The notes under the pieces were generated by a model. The model did not search any database and was not told where the DNA came from. It saw only the letters and a list, made by a program, of their open reading frames with translations. Below are positions 10,823 through 22,721 of a DNA stretch of 64,000 bases, piece after piece. This stretch comes from Luidia sarsii (lineage: Eukaryota; Echinodermata; Asteroidea; Paxillosida; Luidiidae): assembly GCA_949987565.1 (NCBI GenBank), contig OX465102.1, positions 14,499,020 through 14,563,019 on the forward strand, in the 5' to 3' direction. The number at the start of each line of letters is the position of its first letter. Position 1 is the stretch's first letter. The position numbers and the translations under genes were made by a program.

Positions 10823-11068
10823 TGGGAGACGTGGAGGATTTTTCCCAGTTTAGATGCGTGGTCAAATCACAGGATATATTGGGGGAGAGGAGGGGGGGTT
10901 GAAGCAGAGGAACGCTCTAAATGCTCACAGGTGGGGTGGGAGATGAATTAAGAAGGAAGCGGACACAGTTTCTGACCGCATTCGTCCACGTTTGTCTGAT
11001 TGCCATGAGCGGTGCTCATCCGGCAAACAGGAGAGGGGAAGAGGTGGGGGTTGAGATTCATTTGCCGT

Positions 11069-11142
11069 CCCTTCCTCCTCCTCCTCCTCCTCCTCCTCCT
11101 CCTCCCCCTCCTCCTCCTCCTCCTCCTCCTCCTCCTCCTCCT

Positions 11143-11176
<34 letters not shown>

Positions 11177-11206
11177 CTCCTCCTCCTCCTCCTCCTCCTC
11201 CTCCTC
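11069..11206. repeat. CCT trinucleotide microsatellite
   Basis: About 138 bp of CCT repeats with a few CTT interruptions. It is joined directly to the 26-bp minisatellite. Poly-Pro and poly-Leu open frames across it are not genes. Confidence 0.95.
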
Positions 11207-13212
11207 TGGGGTGTTCGGTTAGAGTGTGCACTAGGGGTGTTCGGTTAGAGAGTACATTGGGGGTGTTCGGTTACTAGTGGGCACTGGTGATGTTCGGTTA
11301 GAGTATGCACTGGAGATGTTCGGTTAGAGTATGCACTGGGGATGTTCGGTTAGAGTGTGCACTGGAGATGTTCGGTTAGAGTGTGTACTGGTGATGTTCG
11401 GTTAGAGTATGCACTGGGGATGTTCGGTTAGAGTGTGCACTGGTGATGTTCGGTTAGAGAGTGCACTGGGGATGTTCAGTTAGAGTGTGCACTGGGGATG
11501 TTCGGTTAGAGTGTGCACTGGGGATGTTCGGTTAGAGTATGTACTGGGGATGTTCGGTTAGAGTGTGCACTGGGGATGTTCGGTTAGAGTGTGCACTGGG
11601 GATGTTCGGTTAGAGTGTGTACTGGGGATGTTCGGTTAGAGAGTGCACTGGGGGTGTTCGGTTAGAGTGTTTATTGGTGATGTTCGGTTAGAGTGTGCAC
11701 TGGAGATGTTCGGTTAGAGTATGCACTGGAGATGTTCGGTTAGAGAGTGCACTGGGGATGTTCGGTTAGAGAGTGTACTGGGGATGTTCGGTTAGAGTAT
11801 GTACTGGTGATGTTCGGTTAGTGTGTGCACTGGAGATGTTCGGTTAGAGAGTGTACTGGGGATGTTCGGTTAGAGAGTGCACTGGGGATGTTCGGTTAGA
11901 GAGTGTACAGGGGATGTTCGGTTAGAGTATGTACTGGGGATGTTCGGTTAGAGTATGTACTGGTGATGTTCGGTTAGTGTGTGCACTGGGGATGTTCGGT
12001 TAGAGTGTGCACTGGGGATGTTCGGTTAGAGAGTGTACTGGTGATGTTTGGTATAGAGTGCACTGGGGATGTTCGGTTAGAGTGTGCACTGGTGATGTTC
12101 GGTTAGAGAGTGCACTGGGGATGTTCAGTTAGAGTGTGCACTGGGGATGTTCGGTTAGAGTGTGTATTGGGGATGTGCGGTTAGAGAATGCTTTGGGTAT
12201 GTTCGGTTAGAGTGTGCACTGGTGATGTTTGGTTATTGTGTGCATTGGGGATGTTCGGTTAGAGTGTGCACTGGGGATGTTCGGTTAGAGTGTGCACTGG
12301 GGATGTTCGGTTAGAGTGTGTACTGGGGATGTTCGGTTAGAGTTTGCACTAGGGGATGTTCGGTTAGAGAGTGTACTGGGGATGTTCGGTTAGAGTGTGG
12401 ACTGGGGATGTTCGGTTAGAGTGTGTGCTTGGGATGTTCGGTTAGAGTGTGCACTGGGGATGTTCGGTTAGAGAATGCACTGGGGATGTTCGGTTAGAGT
12501 GTGCACTGGTGATGTTCGGTTAGAGTGTGTACTGGTGATGTTCGGTTAGGGTGTGTATTGGGGATGTTCGGTTAGAGTGTGCACTGGGGATGTTCGGTTA
12601 GAGTGTGCATTTGGGATGTTCGGTTAGAGTGTGCACTGGTGATGTTCGGTTAGAGAATGCACTGGTGATGTTCGGTTAGAGTGTGCATTGGGGATGTTCG
12701 GTTAGAGTGTGCACTGGAGATGTTCGGTTAGAGTGTGCACTGGAGATGTTCGGTTAGAGTGTGCATTGGGGATGTCCGGTTAGAGTGTGCACTGGGGATG
12801 TTCGGTTAGAGAGTGTACTGGGGATGTTCGGTTAGAGTGTGTATTGGGGATGTTCGGTTAGAGTGTGTATTGGGGATGTTCGGTTAGAGTGCGCACTGGG
12901 TATATGTTCGGTTATTGTGTGCATTTGGGATGTTCGGTTAGAGAATGCACTGGGGATGTTCGGTTAGAGTGTGCAATATGAATGTTCGGTTAGAGTGTGC
13001 ATTGGGGATGTTCGGTTAGAGAATGCACTGGGGATGTTCGGTTAGAGTGTGCAATATGAATGTTCGGTTAGAGTATGCACTGGGGATATTCGGGTAGAGA
13101 ATGCACTGGGGATGTTCGGTTAGAGAATGCACTGGGGATGTTCGGTTAGAGTGTGCAATAGGAATGTTTGGTTAGAGTGTGCACTGGGGTGTTCGGTTAG
13201 AGTGTGCATTGG
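11207..13212. repeat. 26-bp minisatellite, about 76 units
   Basis: The unit can be written as GATGTTCGGTTAGAGTG followed by TGCACTGGG. Variation is concentrated in a few positions (GTGTGC, GTATGC, GAGTGC or GTGTAC; GGGGAT, GGAGAT or GGTGAT), while GTTCGGTTAGAG is nearly invariant. Stop codons in the frames rule out a coding role. Confidence 0.95.
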
Positions 13213-13375
13213 ACGCGTGGAGTGACTTCACAGATCGGTCTCACGGGCCCGCAGACGTACGGGCAGGATGCGTCCATTTAAATACACGGAGCCCGGGGCA
13301 GGAGGGGACAGGAGATCGAGAGTTCACGGCGGTAATCGGATGCGTCGGTTTTGGCGTCGGGGGAAAGGGTATAAT
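13213..13375 (+). repeat. Direct duplication flanking the minisatellite, copy 2
   Basis: A near-identical copy of 10660-10822. It is set inside the minisatellite, since decayed 26-bp units resume after it. Confidence 0.9.
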
Positions 13376-13455
13376 CGGTTAGATGGTGCACTGGGGATGT
13401 TCGGTTAGAGTGTGTAGTGCATCGGGGTGTTTCAGTTAGAGTGTGCACTGGGGAC
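13376..13455. repeat. Minisatellite remnant beyond the duplication
   Basis: About three more irregular 26-bp units (GATGTTCGGTTAGAGTG and a TTTCAGTTAGAG variant), ending where unique sequence begins. Confidence 0.85.
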
Positions 13456-15107
13456 TAAAGTGCATCAGTTTTCACAGCGACAAGCCAAACAGAAACAATC
13501 GAAGCAGTCGAATAGATTTGAAGGTTTGTTGGATTGTTAAGTACCGAGTATTCTGCAAGGAACTGGGGGCAAACCCTTAATATTGTTTCTAGATGCCTGC
13601 GACAAAATTAATTTACGGGTAGGTGAAATGAGAACGCAGCCTAAGCCTTCATTTCGTAACTTGTCTGCGTCCCACCCACGAGCGTGCCGTTACCTCGCGT
13701 GAAGTCTGGTAGCCCGTGTTCACGGCATAGCGTGCACTGATTGTAGAATCGTCTTCTTAGGGGCCCGACTTGCGTGACGCGTTGTGCTCATGCGCCTCAT
13801 GCGTTTATCTCGTGGATAATAGCTCATCCATTTCAAGGTCCTGCTGGGATGGAAACGCCAGTCACTAGACCTTTCACGAAATCGTAAAGAAATTTTAGCA
13901 ATAGGCCCTATTATTATAGACCAATATTTCAACCAACGTTGGCCACGTTGGTCCCAAAATTCAACTGGTAGCATCATTAGTCAATAGAACTGTGGTCAAA
14001 TCGATTGCTAACTCCCAACATTTCTGACAAACCCTCTGCCTCTGCCAAACCCTCTCAGGCTCTATTGCCCAAACATTTGTGACCCGGCACATCATAATGA
14101 GAAATAACCCCCACTTTTAAGATTTTGAGATTTTCTAATGATGTGAAAGAGTGTACTATTAGCTTTCAAATGATATCAAAATTTCCTCAAATACAATAAC
14201 TTTCCGAAAATGAAAATAAAAAAAGAAAATTGATTTTTAATCGAATTGAGAAGATACTTTGACTTTAGGCGTTGTTTACTCGAAAAGTGTTTTGGTGGGA
14301 TATTCTTCATGTCGCTGTGCCGGGTCACATCAGTTGTACCGTGTAGAATTCAGGTTAACGCCATTTCTGATCAGCAAACTGTATAGGCGATGTATTAATT
14401 TATATTTTATGCTAAAATTGCTTTGATTTGGTCCAATAAATCAAACCCCACCAACAGAATTCACACGGTAATGAATTTGAAGGTCCCAATCATCTCGTTA
14501 GAACTTGAGTCGTAAGGGTTCGCTCGTAAATGTTTATAACCCCCCCCCCCCCCGCGACCGCGGATCAAAATTAGTCAGGATGGCCGATAATACAAAAATA
14601 AATAATACCAAACCGACGATTGAAGCTTCCGTGAAAATTGCTTGGCAAACGCCGCCAGTGCATTTCCATTGAGGATGGGGACTAATTGAAGGAGACGCGA
14701 GCAGCCATTGGAAACGGGCGTCACGTCAACGAGGAAGGGAGCGTGTCATAATAATCACGAATATCCCAATCTTTTTTAGAGCAGTCAGCTCAGGGGGGAG
14801 AACCGTACCTCAGTCTCAAGGCTCTTCGAGGGCGCGCGTTTTTCTCTCTTTACGACGTGCGGACGGATTGACGCGTAGACTCGTCTCCAGTCTGACTTGG
14901 GTGGCGCTTTCGTCGGACATGCGGTGGGCGGGGGGTTGGGGGGGGGGGGGGTAGGAGGGGGTTTGCGCGGCGCACCGGCCAATCAAGTGTCGTCCTTGCA
15001 AAGCTGGCCCAGTCTTCGCTTGTCTCCTCGAGCGACAAGACAGCGGGGAGGCTCGGTTAACTGACAGAGCCACCGAGAAGGGGGGTTCACAACCTCACAA
15101 GAAAAGG
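13456..15107. other. Intergenic stretch with a family C relic, no gene seen
   Basis: Around 13838-13870 there is a decayed family C arm (GGTCCTGCTGGGATGGAAAC). The DNA at 13895-14010 resembles 25450-25540 (ACTGGTAGCATCATTAGTCA versus a matching phrase). C15 and G17 runs lie near 14540 and 14938. No domain-bearing frame is seen. Confidence 0.5.
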
Positions 15108-15469
15108 GGGAAGAGAGAGAGAGAGAGAGAGAGAGGGAGATAGAGAGGAGAGAGAGACATAGACAGAGATAGATAGATAGAGAGATACAGAGAGAGAGAG
15201 AGGGGGGGGAGAGAGAGAGAGAGAGAGAGAGAGGGGAGAGAGAGACATAGACAGAGATAGAAAGAGAGAGAGATACAGAGAGAGAGAGGGGGAGAGAGAG
15301 AGGAGAGAGAGAAAGAGAGAGAGAGAGAGGGGGAGAGAGGAGAGAGAGAGGGAGAGAGAGAAAGAGAGAGAGAGGAGAGAGAGAAAGAGAGAGAGAAGGA
15401 GAGAGAGAGAGGGAGAGAGAGAGATAGATAGAGAGAGAGAGAAGGAGAGATAGATAGAGAGAGAGAAGA

Positions 15470-15502
<33 letters not shown>

Positions 15503-15654
15503 GAGAGAGAGAGATAGACAGAGATAGATAGAGAGAGAGAGATAGAGGGATAGAGAGAGATAGAGGGATAGAGAGAGAGAGAAGGAGAGAGAGATAGAGA
15601 GAGAGACGAGAGAGACATAGACAGAGATAGATAGAGAGAGACATAGACAGAGAT

Positions 15655-15685
<31 letters not shown>

Positions 15686-15719
15686 AGGAGAGAGAGAGGA
15701 GAGACAGAGAGACATAGAC

Positions 15720-15762
<43 letters not shown>

Positions 15763-15800
15763 AAGAAGGAGAGAGAGAGAGAGAGAGAGGGGGAGATGGC
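15108..15800. repeat. GA/GATAGACA satellite
   Basis: About 690 bp of AGAGAGAG with recurring GAGACATAGACAGAGATAGA islands. The 211-279 codon minus-strand frames (SLSLSLSP peptides) are repeat translations. Confidence 0.95.
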
Positions 15801-16059
15801 GGAGTTGAGAACAAAAAAAGAGAACATATCCTGCAGACTTTGACGCAGGTGTCTCAGGGAACGGAAATTGGTGTGTTTACTTTGCGCGACCTGGAAAAAA
15901 AATGATTGTTCGTGCCCCCGGGTCAAGAGCTATTAGACTGGGGATAGGTGGTTGTGTACTGAGGTGGTGGCGATGTGGGTGGGGGAAAACGATGGGTGTT
16001 TTGTGCGTGAAAGAGATCGAAGGAGACAAACAGAACTAGGCAGAGACACGGCCAAAGAC
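15801..16059. other. Short unique spacer between satellites
   Basis: About 260 bp of ordinary-complexity DNA between two purine satellites. No gene or RNA feature is recognised. Confidence 0.5.
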
Positions 16060-16615
16060 GCAAGACAGACAGAGACAGAGAAAGAGAGAAAGAGAGAGAG
16101 AGACAGAGAGACAGAGGCAGAGAGACAGAGGCAGAGAGACAGAGAGACAGAGAGACAGAGAGACAGAGGCAGAGAGGCAGAGAGGCAGAGAGGCAGAGAG
16201 GCAGAGAGGCAGAGAGACAGAGAGACAGAGAGGCGGAGAGACAGAGACAGAGAGACAGAGATACAGATAAACAGAGAGGCAGAGAGGCAGAGGCAGAGAG
16301 ACAGAGAGAGGCAGAGAGACAGAGAGACAGAGAGAGACAGAGACAGAGGGAGGCAGAGAGGCAGATAGACAGAGAGAGACAGAGAGAGACAGAGAGAGAC
16401 AGAGAGATAGAGGGAGGCAGAGAGGCAGAGAGACAGAGAGACAGAGAGGCAGAGAGACAGAGAGACAGAGAGACAGAGAGAGGCAGAGAGACAGAGAGAC
16501 AGAGAGACAGAGAGAGGCAGAGAGACAGAGAGGCAGAGAGACTGAGAGAAAGGGAAAGGGGAGAAAGGAAGAGAGATAGAGGCAGAGAGACACACAGCGA
16601 GAGACAGAGAGAAAC
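16060..16615. repeat. CAGAGAGG/CAGAGAGA satellite
   Basis: About 550 bp of 8-bp CAGAGAGR units, with 14-bp AGAGAGACAGAGAC variants. Overlapping minus-strand frames (CLSASLSL peptides) are artefacts. Confidence 0.95.
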
Positions 16616-16799
16616 ATAGCAGAAATCCAGTATATAATACACGAGATCACATAATATTCCGTCCGGAAGTCCGACAATAAACAGTGACTTCCCGTTTTCA
16701 AGGGGGAGGGGAGAGAAAAATCACTCCCAACAGGCCTAACGGATCATCTAGCTGAAAACGATAACCCGGTACCTGGCTTGACAAGTTGGCAACCAGTCA
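16616..16799. other. Unique spacer
   Basis: About 180 bp of unique DNA separating two satellites, with no recognised feature. Confidence 0.5.
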
Positions 16800-17396
16800 G
16801 GCACAGTCAGGGGAGAAAGAGAAAGAGACAGATGGAGAGAGAGGGGGGGGGAGCAAGAGAGAGATGGACGGGGGAGAGGGGGAGACAGAGAGGGACAGAG
16901 AGAGGGAGAGACAGAGAGAGGGAGAGGGAGGGAGAGAGACAGAGAGACAGAGAACGAGAGAAAGATTATAGTCTAGACAGGGCAGAGAGACAGAAAGACA
17001 GAGACAGAGAAACAGGGAGAAACAGAGAGAGAGAGAGACAGACAGAGACAGAGAGAGGGAGATACAGAGAGAGGGAGAGGGAGGGACAGAGACAGACTGA
17101 GAGACAGAGGCAGAGAGACAGATTATAGTCTAGACAGGGCAGAGAGACAGAAAGACAGAGACAGAGAAACAGGGAGAGACAGAAAGACAGAGACAGAGAA
17201 ACAGGGAGAGACAGAAAGGCAGAGACAGAGAAACAGGGAGAGACAGAAAGACAGAGACAGAGAAACAGGGAGAGACAGAAAGACAGAGACAGAGAAACAG
17301 GGCGAGAGAGAGACAGACAGACAGACAGAGAAAGAGACAAAGAGAGAGAGAGACAGAGAGAGAGACAGAGAGAGAGACAGAGACAGAGAGAGAGAC
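16800..17396. repeat. GACAG satellite with 32-bp higher-order units
   Basis: The first part is simple GAGACAGAGAGA. From about 17150 to 17305 there are five tandem 32-bp units containing GACAGAGACAGAGAAACAGG. The block introduced by GATTATAGTCTAGACAGGGC occurs at 16965 and again at 17122. Confidence 0.9.
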
Positions 17397-18039
17397 CCAA
17401 CTGGTCTTCGGGTTGAATTGATTGCGGAATACAAGCGAAGTTGAACTCTGCCAGTTGTTTGAAGAATATGCCCGATGAGCGTTTTATGACAGCCGGGGCC
17501 GTCTGGATCGGTCTCTCGCAGACACGAGAGCTCTGGCACGATGATGTATCTCATTCATCTGCATCCTGTCCTTCCTGTCTTGGCATGCACTGAGACGCCA
17601 ATAATAATATCGAGCACAAGTCACTTCGCTCGAGTCCGAGCCCTGGTCATGCGGCAAAACCCAAGGGCAACCCATGACAGTGTTTTGGCCCTGAAATCGG
17701 CTACAGTATTGAATATACTGAGACAGAGGCAGAGACAGAGTATTGAATGTTTCCCACCACTTTTGTATTGGGGCGAGGACGGGAGGCACGTCAGTCGCGA
17801 CCAACAGGCAGACATGCATCGAAGGAACACACGGCAGTGCTGTGGGGAGGAGGGGGAGTTTGTCATCGGGAATGGGTTGCAGTGGGTTGGGACAAGGGAG
17901 AGAGAGAGAGAGAGCGCTCTCGGCCAAGGCAAGCCAGTGCTTCGTCGTGTTTACATCCTCCGCTACCGGCAGTAAGGGCAGTCATCACGGGGCGCAAGCT
18001 CTTGATGTGTTCGACAGATGTCAGGGGGCCCATCGTTCC
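17397..18039. other. Unique spacer between satellites, no gene seen
   Basis: It has moderately GC-rich DNA with open frames on both strands (17541-17975 and others) that show no domain and run into satellite. A small CAGAGGCAGAGACAGAG tract is present at 17722. Confidence 0.5.
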
Positions 18040-18545
18040 AAAGGGGATCTCTCGCTCTCTCGCTCTCTCGCTCTCTCTCCACCCACCTCTCTCTCTCCCT
18101 CTCTCTCTCTCTCTATCACAGAGGCAGAGGCAGAGACAGAAGCAGATACAGAGACAGAGGCAGAGACAGAGGCAGAGGCAGAGGCAGAGACAGAGACAGA
18201 GACAGAGACAGAGGCAGAGGCAGAGGCAGAGACAGAGACAGAGGCAGAGGCAGAGGCAGAGACAGAGACAGAGATAGAGGCAGAGATAGAGGCAGAGACA
18301 GAGGCAGAGACAGAGGCAGAGACAGAGGCAGAGACAGCGACAGAGGCAGAGACAGCGACAGAGGCAGAGACAGAGGCAGAGACAGAGAAAGGCGGACGAT
18401 CAGACAGACAGACGGTGACAGCAGAGATGGAGAGGGGAGAAAGAGACAGTAAGACAGAAATCCAGGCAAACAGACAGACAGACGGACAGGTAGACCGAGA
18501 CAGGCAGACCGACCGACCGACCGACCGACAGACAGACAGATATCG
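18040..18545. repeat. CT tract joined to a CAGAGR satellite
   Basis: Pyrimidine CTCTCTCT (18040-18117) switches at once to CAGAGGCAGAGACAGAG units (18118-18395), then to GACAGACA and GACC tetramers (18400-18545). The strand switch makes the junction self-complementary and able to fold. Poly-(EAEAET) and poly-(RQRQ) frames are artefacts. Confidence 0.95.
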
Positions 18546-18777
18546 AAAACAAGGCATAAAACTGATAAGTTTTATCAGTTTGCCGTCTCGAATGTTGTGA
18601 GTCCTTGCACCGGGTCGGGTCTCGTATTTCCACCCGGCGTGTGTCAACATCGACGGTTGGGGATCTGGGGCAAAGGTAGACGTCAGGGCCTAGGCTGTGG
18701 ACACGGTTCGAGCATGGAGGAATTACCTCCTTGGTAAGAGAAGCGTCCGTGATTTGCCCGGTTAAATTCCGGTCGTA

Positions 18778-18838
18778 TGGTGGTGGGTGGTTAGATAAAG
18801 GTTGGTGGGTTGGTGGGTGGGTTGGTGGGTTGTAGCGG
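18778..18838 (+). repeat. GGTTGGTGGGT repeat, possible G-quadruplex
   Basis: Irregular units of GGTTGGTGGG with at least four close GGG or GG runs on the plus strand. It could form a G-quadruplex. Confidence 0.6.
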
Positions 18839-19301
18839 TTGTAGACTTATCAGGTAGTTCGACCTCCTCCCCCCTCCCCCCCAAAAAAAAAAATAAATAA
18901 ATAAATAAAATTGGACAGTGTCCAAAACAAATTGTCCCATGATTTGAAATCTCAATATAAAGGGTGTGTGTGCTCGGATACAGAAACAAGAACCACACTG
19001 TGTTACAACTACAGGCAGGCCTACGTGTATGTGTGCGTGTCTTATATATACCCACACGTCAATACATCACATGGACTTGAAACGACAGTCCACACTGTTT
19101 TCGTTTCCGCATCGATATTGGGACCACCTCGCGCCGCAATATTGTTGGGGGGTTTGTAATCTGAGACCGGGTTGGCCGCGGGCGGGCAGCTCCGCTCCGA
19201 ACCCCTCCGGTGCCTGCTCCTTGGGATACTCGAGTCTTCCAAGGGGTTACAGCACTCCGCGGCCGGCCGTACGTGTGTGCGCTCAACAGCCCTAGCTGTT
19301 T

Positions 19302-19467
19302 GCGTAATTTTTTTTTTCGTAGGGGGGTTGGGGGCAATCGTCATGAATTATCATAAATGGTGGTGTCGAATTGTTCTTAACGAAAATTACGACAGAAGAA
19401 GATTACCACACGCTCATTTATGATAATTGCCCCTAACCCTCCTACGAAAAAAACCCCAAAAATTACG
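19302..19467. mobile_element. Foldback MITE-like element, about 166 bp
   Basis: The left end TAATTTTTTTTTTCGTAGG continues GGGGCAATCGTCATGAATTA. The right end is the complement, with ATTTATGATAATTGCCCCTA and CCTACGAAAAAAA. Arms of about 55 bp pair; the loop is about 50 bp. No ORF of its own. Confidence 0.65.
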
Positions 19468-22108
19468 CCTCCGGTTCGATCTCCGGTATAGCTGAGAGGC
19501 GACGGTGATGGTTCGCTACCGAAAAGAATGGTCCACTGATCGGATGAAGGTTGGTACAGACATGGTTACAGGCAAGGAGAAAGGTGATCACATCGTATTG
19601 CCTGTATAGCGACGTTGTGGTTGCGGGTAGTAGTAGTGCACTGGTATAACTTTCATTAGGCAACTGAAGATTGGACGCTGCGGTGTACGTTGATATCCCG
19701 TTCGAAACGTCGCCATACCAGCAACACGACATCGCGTCACCTTTTCTCCTTGTTTGTATACCCGTGTACCACTTTCCTTTCTAATGATTATAGGTTGGTA
19801 CAGTTTCCGATTCGGGAGTGGTTCAGAAGCGAGAGTCTCCGTCGTTTTACCTAACCAGTGCGACTACTGCTGCATAGATTGTAGCATGGAGCACTGCAAG
19901 AAAAAAAAACTGGAACTACAACAAACTATGAGCTTAGTTTTACTTAGCAGTACACATTATTGCAAATCTGGTCTCTGACTAGAAATTAGAATTGTCCGAC
20001 GTTTCCAGCGTACCAGGACCTGTATTGAAGTGCAGACATTATGAAAGCACGAGAAGGTGCCACTAGTTACAGAAGAAGAAGATTCTCCTAAGCGTGTCGT
20101 GTTCAGAAAAAGAAATGTTCACAGCATAAACATACAATCGGAGCTTTGACAGACAGCCCGTTTTTTTATGGACCCGAGAGTTTCCTTTGTGGTCGAGCAA
20201 GTTTTGGCGCATAAACTCTTGCGAAATTGCCACCGTATTCCAAATGTTATGACTTGGGCGGAGAATTTTATGGGACAGGACCGGACATGGTTTTAACACA
20301 CTATAACCCTAAGCCTAACCCTTCATAAAAAAAAAATGTACAATCCACGTGTTTGATAGAAGAAAAACACCTTTTTTTTTTTTTTTAGTATTCGTGGGGG
20401 TCAAATAGTGTTGGTGTTAGGACGGGTCTGTTCACTTCGTCCAGCATCGGTTTCTCAGACTGTGTGCTCCGTGCTCCCAAACACGTAAGCTCGGGGGGAA
20501 CCTACCTACCCTCCACACCTGCGATTTCCATTAGCGGCCAAAAGACGCACACATACCCCCCTCCCTCCCTCCCGTCCACCCACCGGGACCATTGGGACTT
20601 AATTGCGGTCGACTGCAATATATTTTTATGGAGGGGAGTGAAGGGAAGGGTTTAAGGCAGAGAATGGTGACCGCTTCCAATTTTTGTTTCGTTTTGTTTT
20701 CTTTTCTTTCCAAAATATACACACTGTTATTACTTTGGGTGTTTTACTTGGCTCTGTGCCCGCGGTCGGTCAGAAAATAAAGAAATGATAATAAACCTAT
20801 TGCTCAAGATCAAAGCCACGCCGCTCCGTCTTTTGTCTCTTTTCGTCCTCCGTAGTTTTCCCCTCATATAATTACTATTTTCCCCCTTTTTTATTTTTTT
20901 TTATTTTTAAATTTGTCCGCTTGTTTGTAGTGGACTTCAAACGGTCGGCACCGCCGGCAGGGATGCAAGTGATCCAAAGTTATGAAAAGCACTTTGTTGA
21001 GCTCGCTAGAACACAAAGGATTCTTTCCCCTCTCCTTTTTTTTATTTTTGGGGGGGAGAGAGAGGGGGGTGGTAGAGGTGGATATCTACGGTTCATTTCA
21101 GCGAGAATGGGGCACGGTATGGGGTTGATTGTGTGGCTGAGAGTTGGAGGGGGAAGGCAGATACACAAATGCACACGACGCATTAACAAACAACTCCGGA
21201 GCTTGCCCTCCAATCAAGCGTGCTTCTGTTTAAAAGCGACAACAATCCCCGAAAAAGGGTATCTTTCAAAGGATCCCTCGCCCGACCGGCCGACCATTTT
21301 TTTTTTTTTTGGGGGGGGGGATGATTACGGAGCGAGCGTGCACGCTGGAACCCAGCACCGATGAATTGAGTGGTAGTGGTGGTGGTGGTTGGGGGGTGGG
21401 GGGGGGAGGGGTGACGCGAACTTCCCTGAATGCGGGTTCCCCGGCAAACCTCCGTTTTGAGCGGGCTGCGACGTCAGAGTGAATTAGAGTAGCTTGGTCC
21501 GATCCCCCCTTTTTTTCTTCTGGTAGAGGACATCGATTGAAGAAAACAAACAGAGAGGAAATTGAAACTATTGATGCGTGTCGTGGGCTTGTGACGATAT
21601 AGATTGATTTTTATTGGTTTATTGTAGGTGAAAACGTTGCAGCCAAAGGCTGAATTGCATTTTTTTTTATTACATTAATATGGATTGGTAAAAAACATGA
21701 CATTCAGTATAATTATAAAAGAAAATTAATTGGGAACAAAATATACAACTATTTCATTCAAAGCAATACACAGTAGGAACGCAAGGCTAAGAACACTGAT
21801 ATAAAGAACACACAGACAGGCCTAATAGACACATGATGACACAAAAGTTGGAATGATTAAAAAAGCATATACAATTATCATAAACATACTCACAATTGGA
21901 AACATTTAGAAAAAAAAATACAACTCGAATCACAGCAAATATATCATTGGCAAGAAACGAAAAAAAAAAAGGAACAGGAGTATTGGATTCAAGGACACTA
22001 GACACAATCCAAACAATTGACAAAAAGCTTATCACAATCAGTACCCTACACAACACCAACGATAAACCAAATTTATTTTATGGGATAGAGCTCTTTTTGT
22101 ATCGGCTT
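19468..22108. other. Intergenic stretch, no gene seen
   Basis: It includes a C-rich patch near 20460-20590, a T14-G10 junction at 21297-21320, a GGT/GGGGG run near 21370-21410 and AT-rich DNA from 21600. Open frames reach at most about 150 codons and show no domain. Confidence 0.5.
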
Positions 22109-22478
22109 GTCCGGCATGCGTATATTTTTATTCACACCGCAGCCTATGGGGTATGGGTTTTTCGCTGTAGCAGTGCAAATACGCGCTTGAAAAGAGACTA
22201 CAAGCAGCGGCTGCGTTACGACTACGAGATCAGCAAGCCAGTTGGGGTTTCTTGTGGAGGGGCGGAATGTGACTGGCTGTGGTCGTGCACGGAGGTCGTT
22301 TGTCACCAAAATGAAAGAGGGCCTGATATTTACAAAATTATAGCTGCTGTTAAAATGTTCAGCTGCACTGGCTGATCTTGTAACGCAGGGCTGGTCTCTT
22401 TTCAAGCACGAATTGGCACTGCCACCATGCGAAAAACGCAAGGCCGCGGTGTGAATAAAAAAATACGCGGCCGGCATA
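22109..22478. mobile_element. Long-armed foldback element, about 370 bp
   Basis: The ends CCGGCATGCGTATATTTTTA and the right-hand complement (GTGTGAATAAAA to CCGGC) pair over roughly 110 bp with mismatches. The phrases CAGCGGCTGCGTTACGACTA and TGTAACGCAGGGCTGGTCTC also face each other. The two overlapping open frames follow from this structure and have no domain. Confidence 0.65.
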
Positions 22479-22721
22479 TCCGTACACATCTGATTAGAAT
22501 TTCGCAAGTTGTAATTTCGGTTCTGAGGCAGCCCATGCCTGGATGTTTTCGAATTCGTATTTGACGGCAGTTTCCCAGTTGTTGGGGTTATATTCTGTTC
22601 GAAATGTGGGAAAGAAACACCAAGGTGTTGTTCTTGTTTTACGGTATCATATACCGGATAGGTCTAGATAATATTTTGGGGGTGACGAAAGGTGACAGTG
22701 ACGTCTGTACCACCCAAATTT

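Noticed and set aside
10921..11277. Poly-proline and poly-leucine frames
   Set aside because: CCT microsatellite read in different frames.
11207..13212. Telomere-like repeat, because of recurring GGTTAG
   Set aside because: GGTTAG occurs once per 26-bp unit and is not in TTAGGG tandem; it is an ordinary minisatellite.
14983..15926. Minus-strand Ser/Leu-rich frames of 211-279 codons
   Set aside because: Translations of GA/CT satellite; no domain and all three frames are open.
15923..17554. Minus-strand [12 protein letters not shown] frames over two CAGAG satellites
   Set aside because: Periodic peptide from tandem repeats, open in several frames at once.
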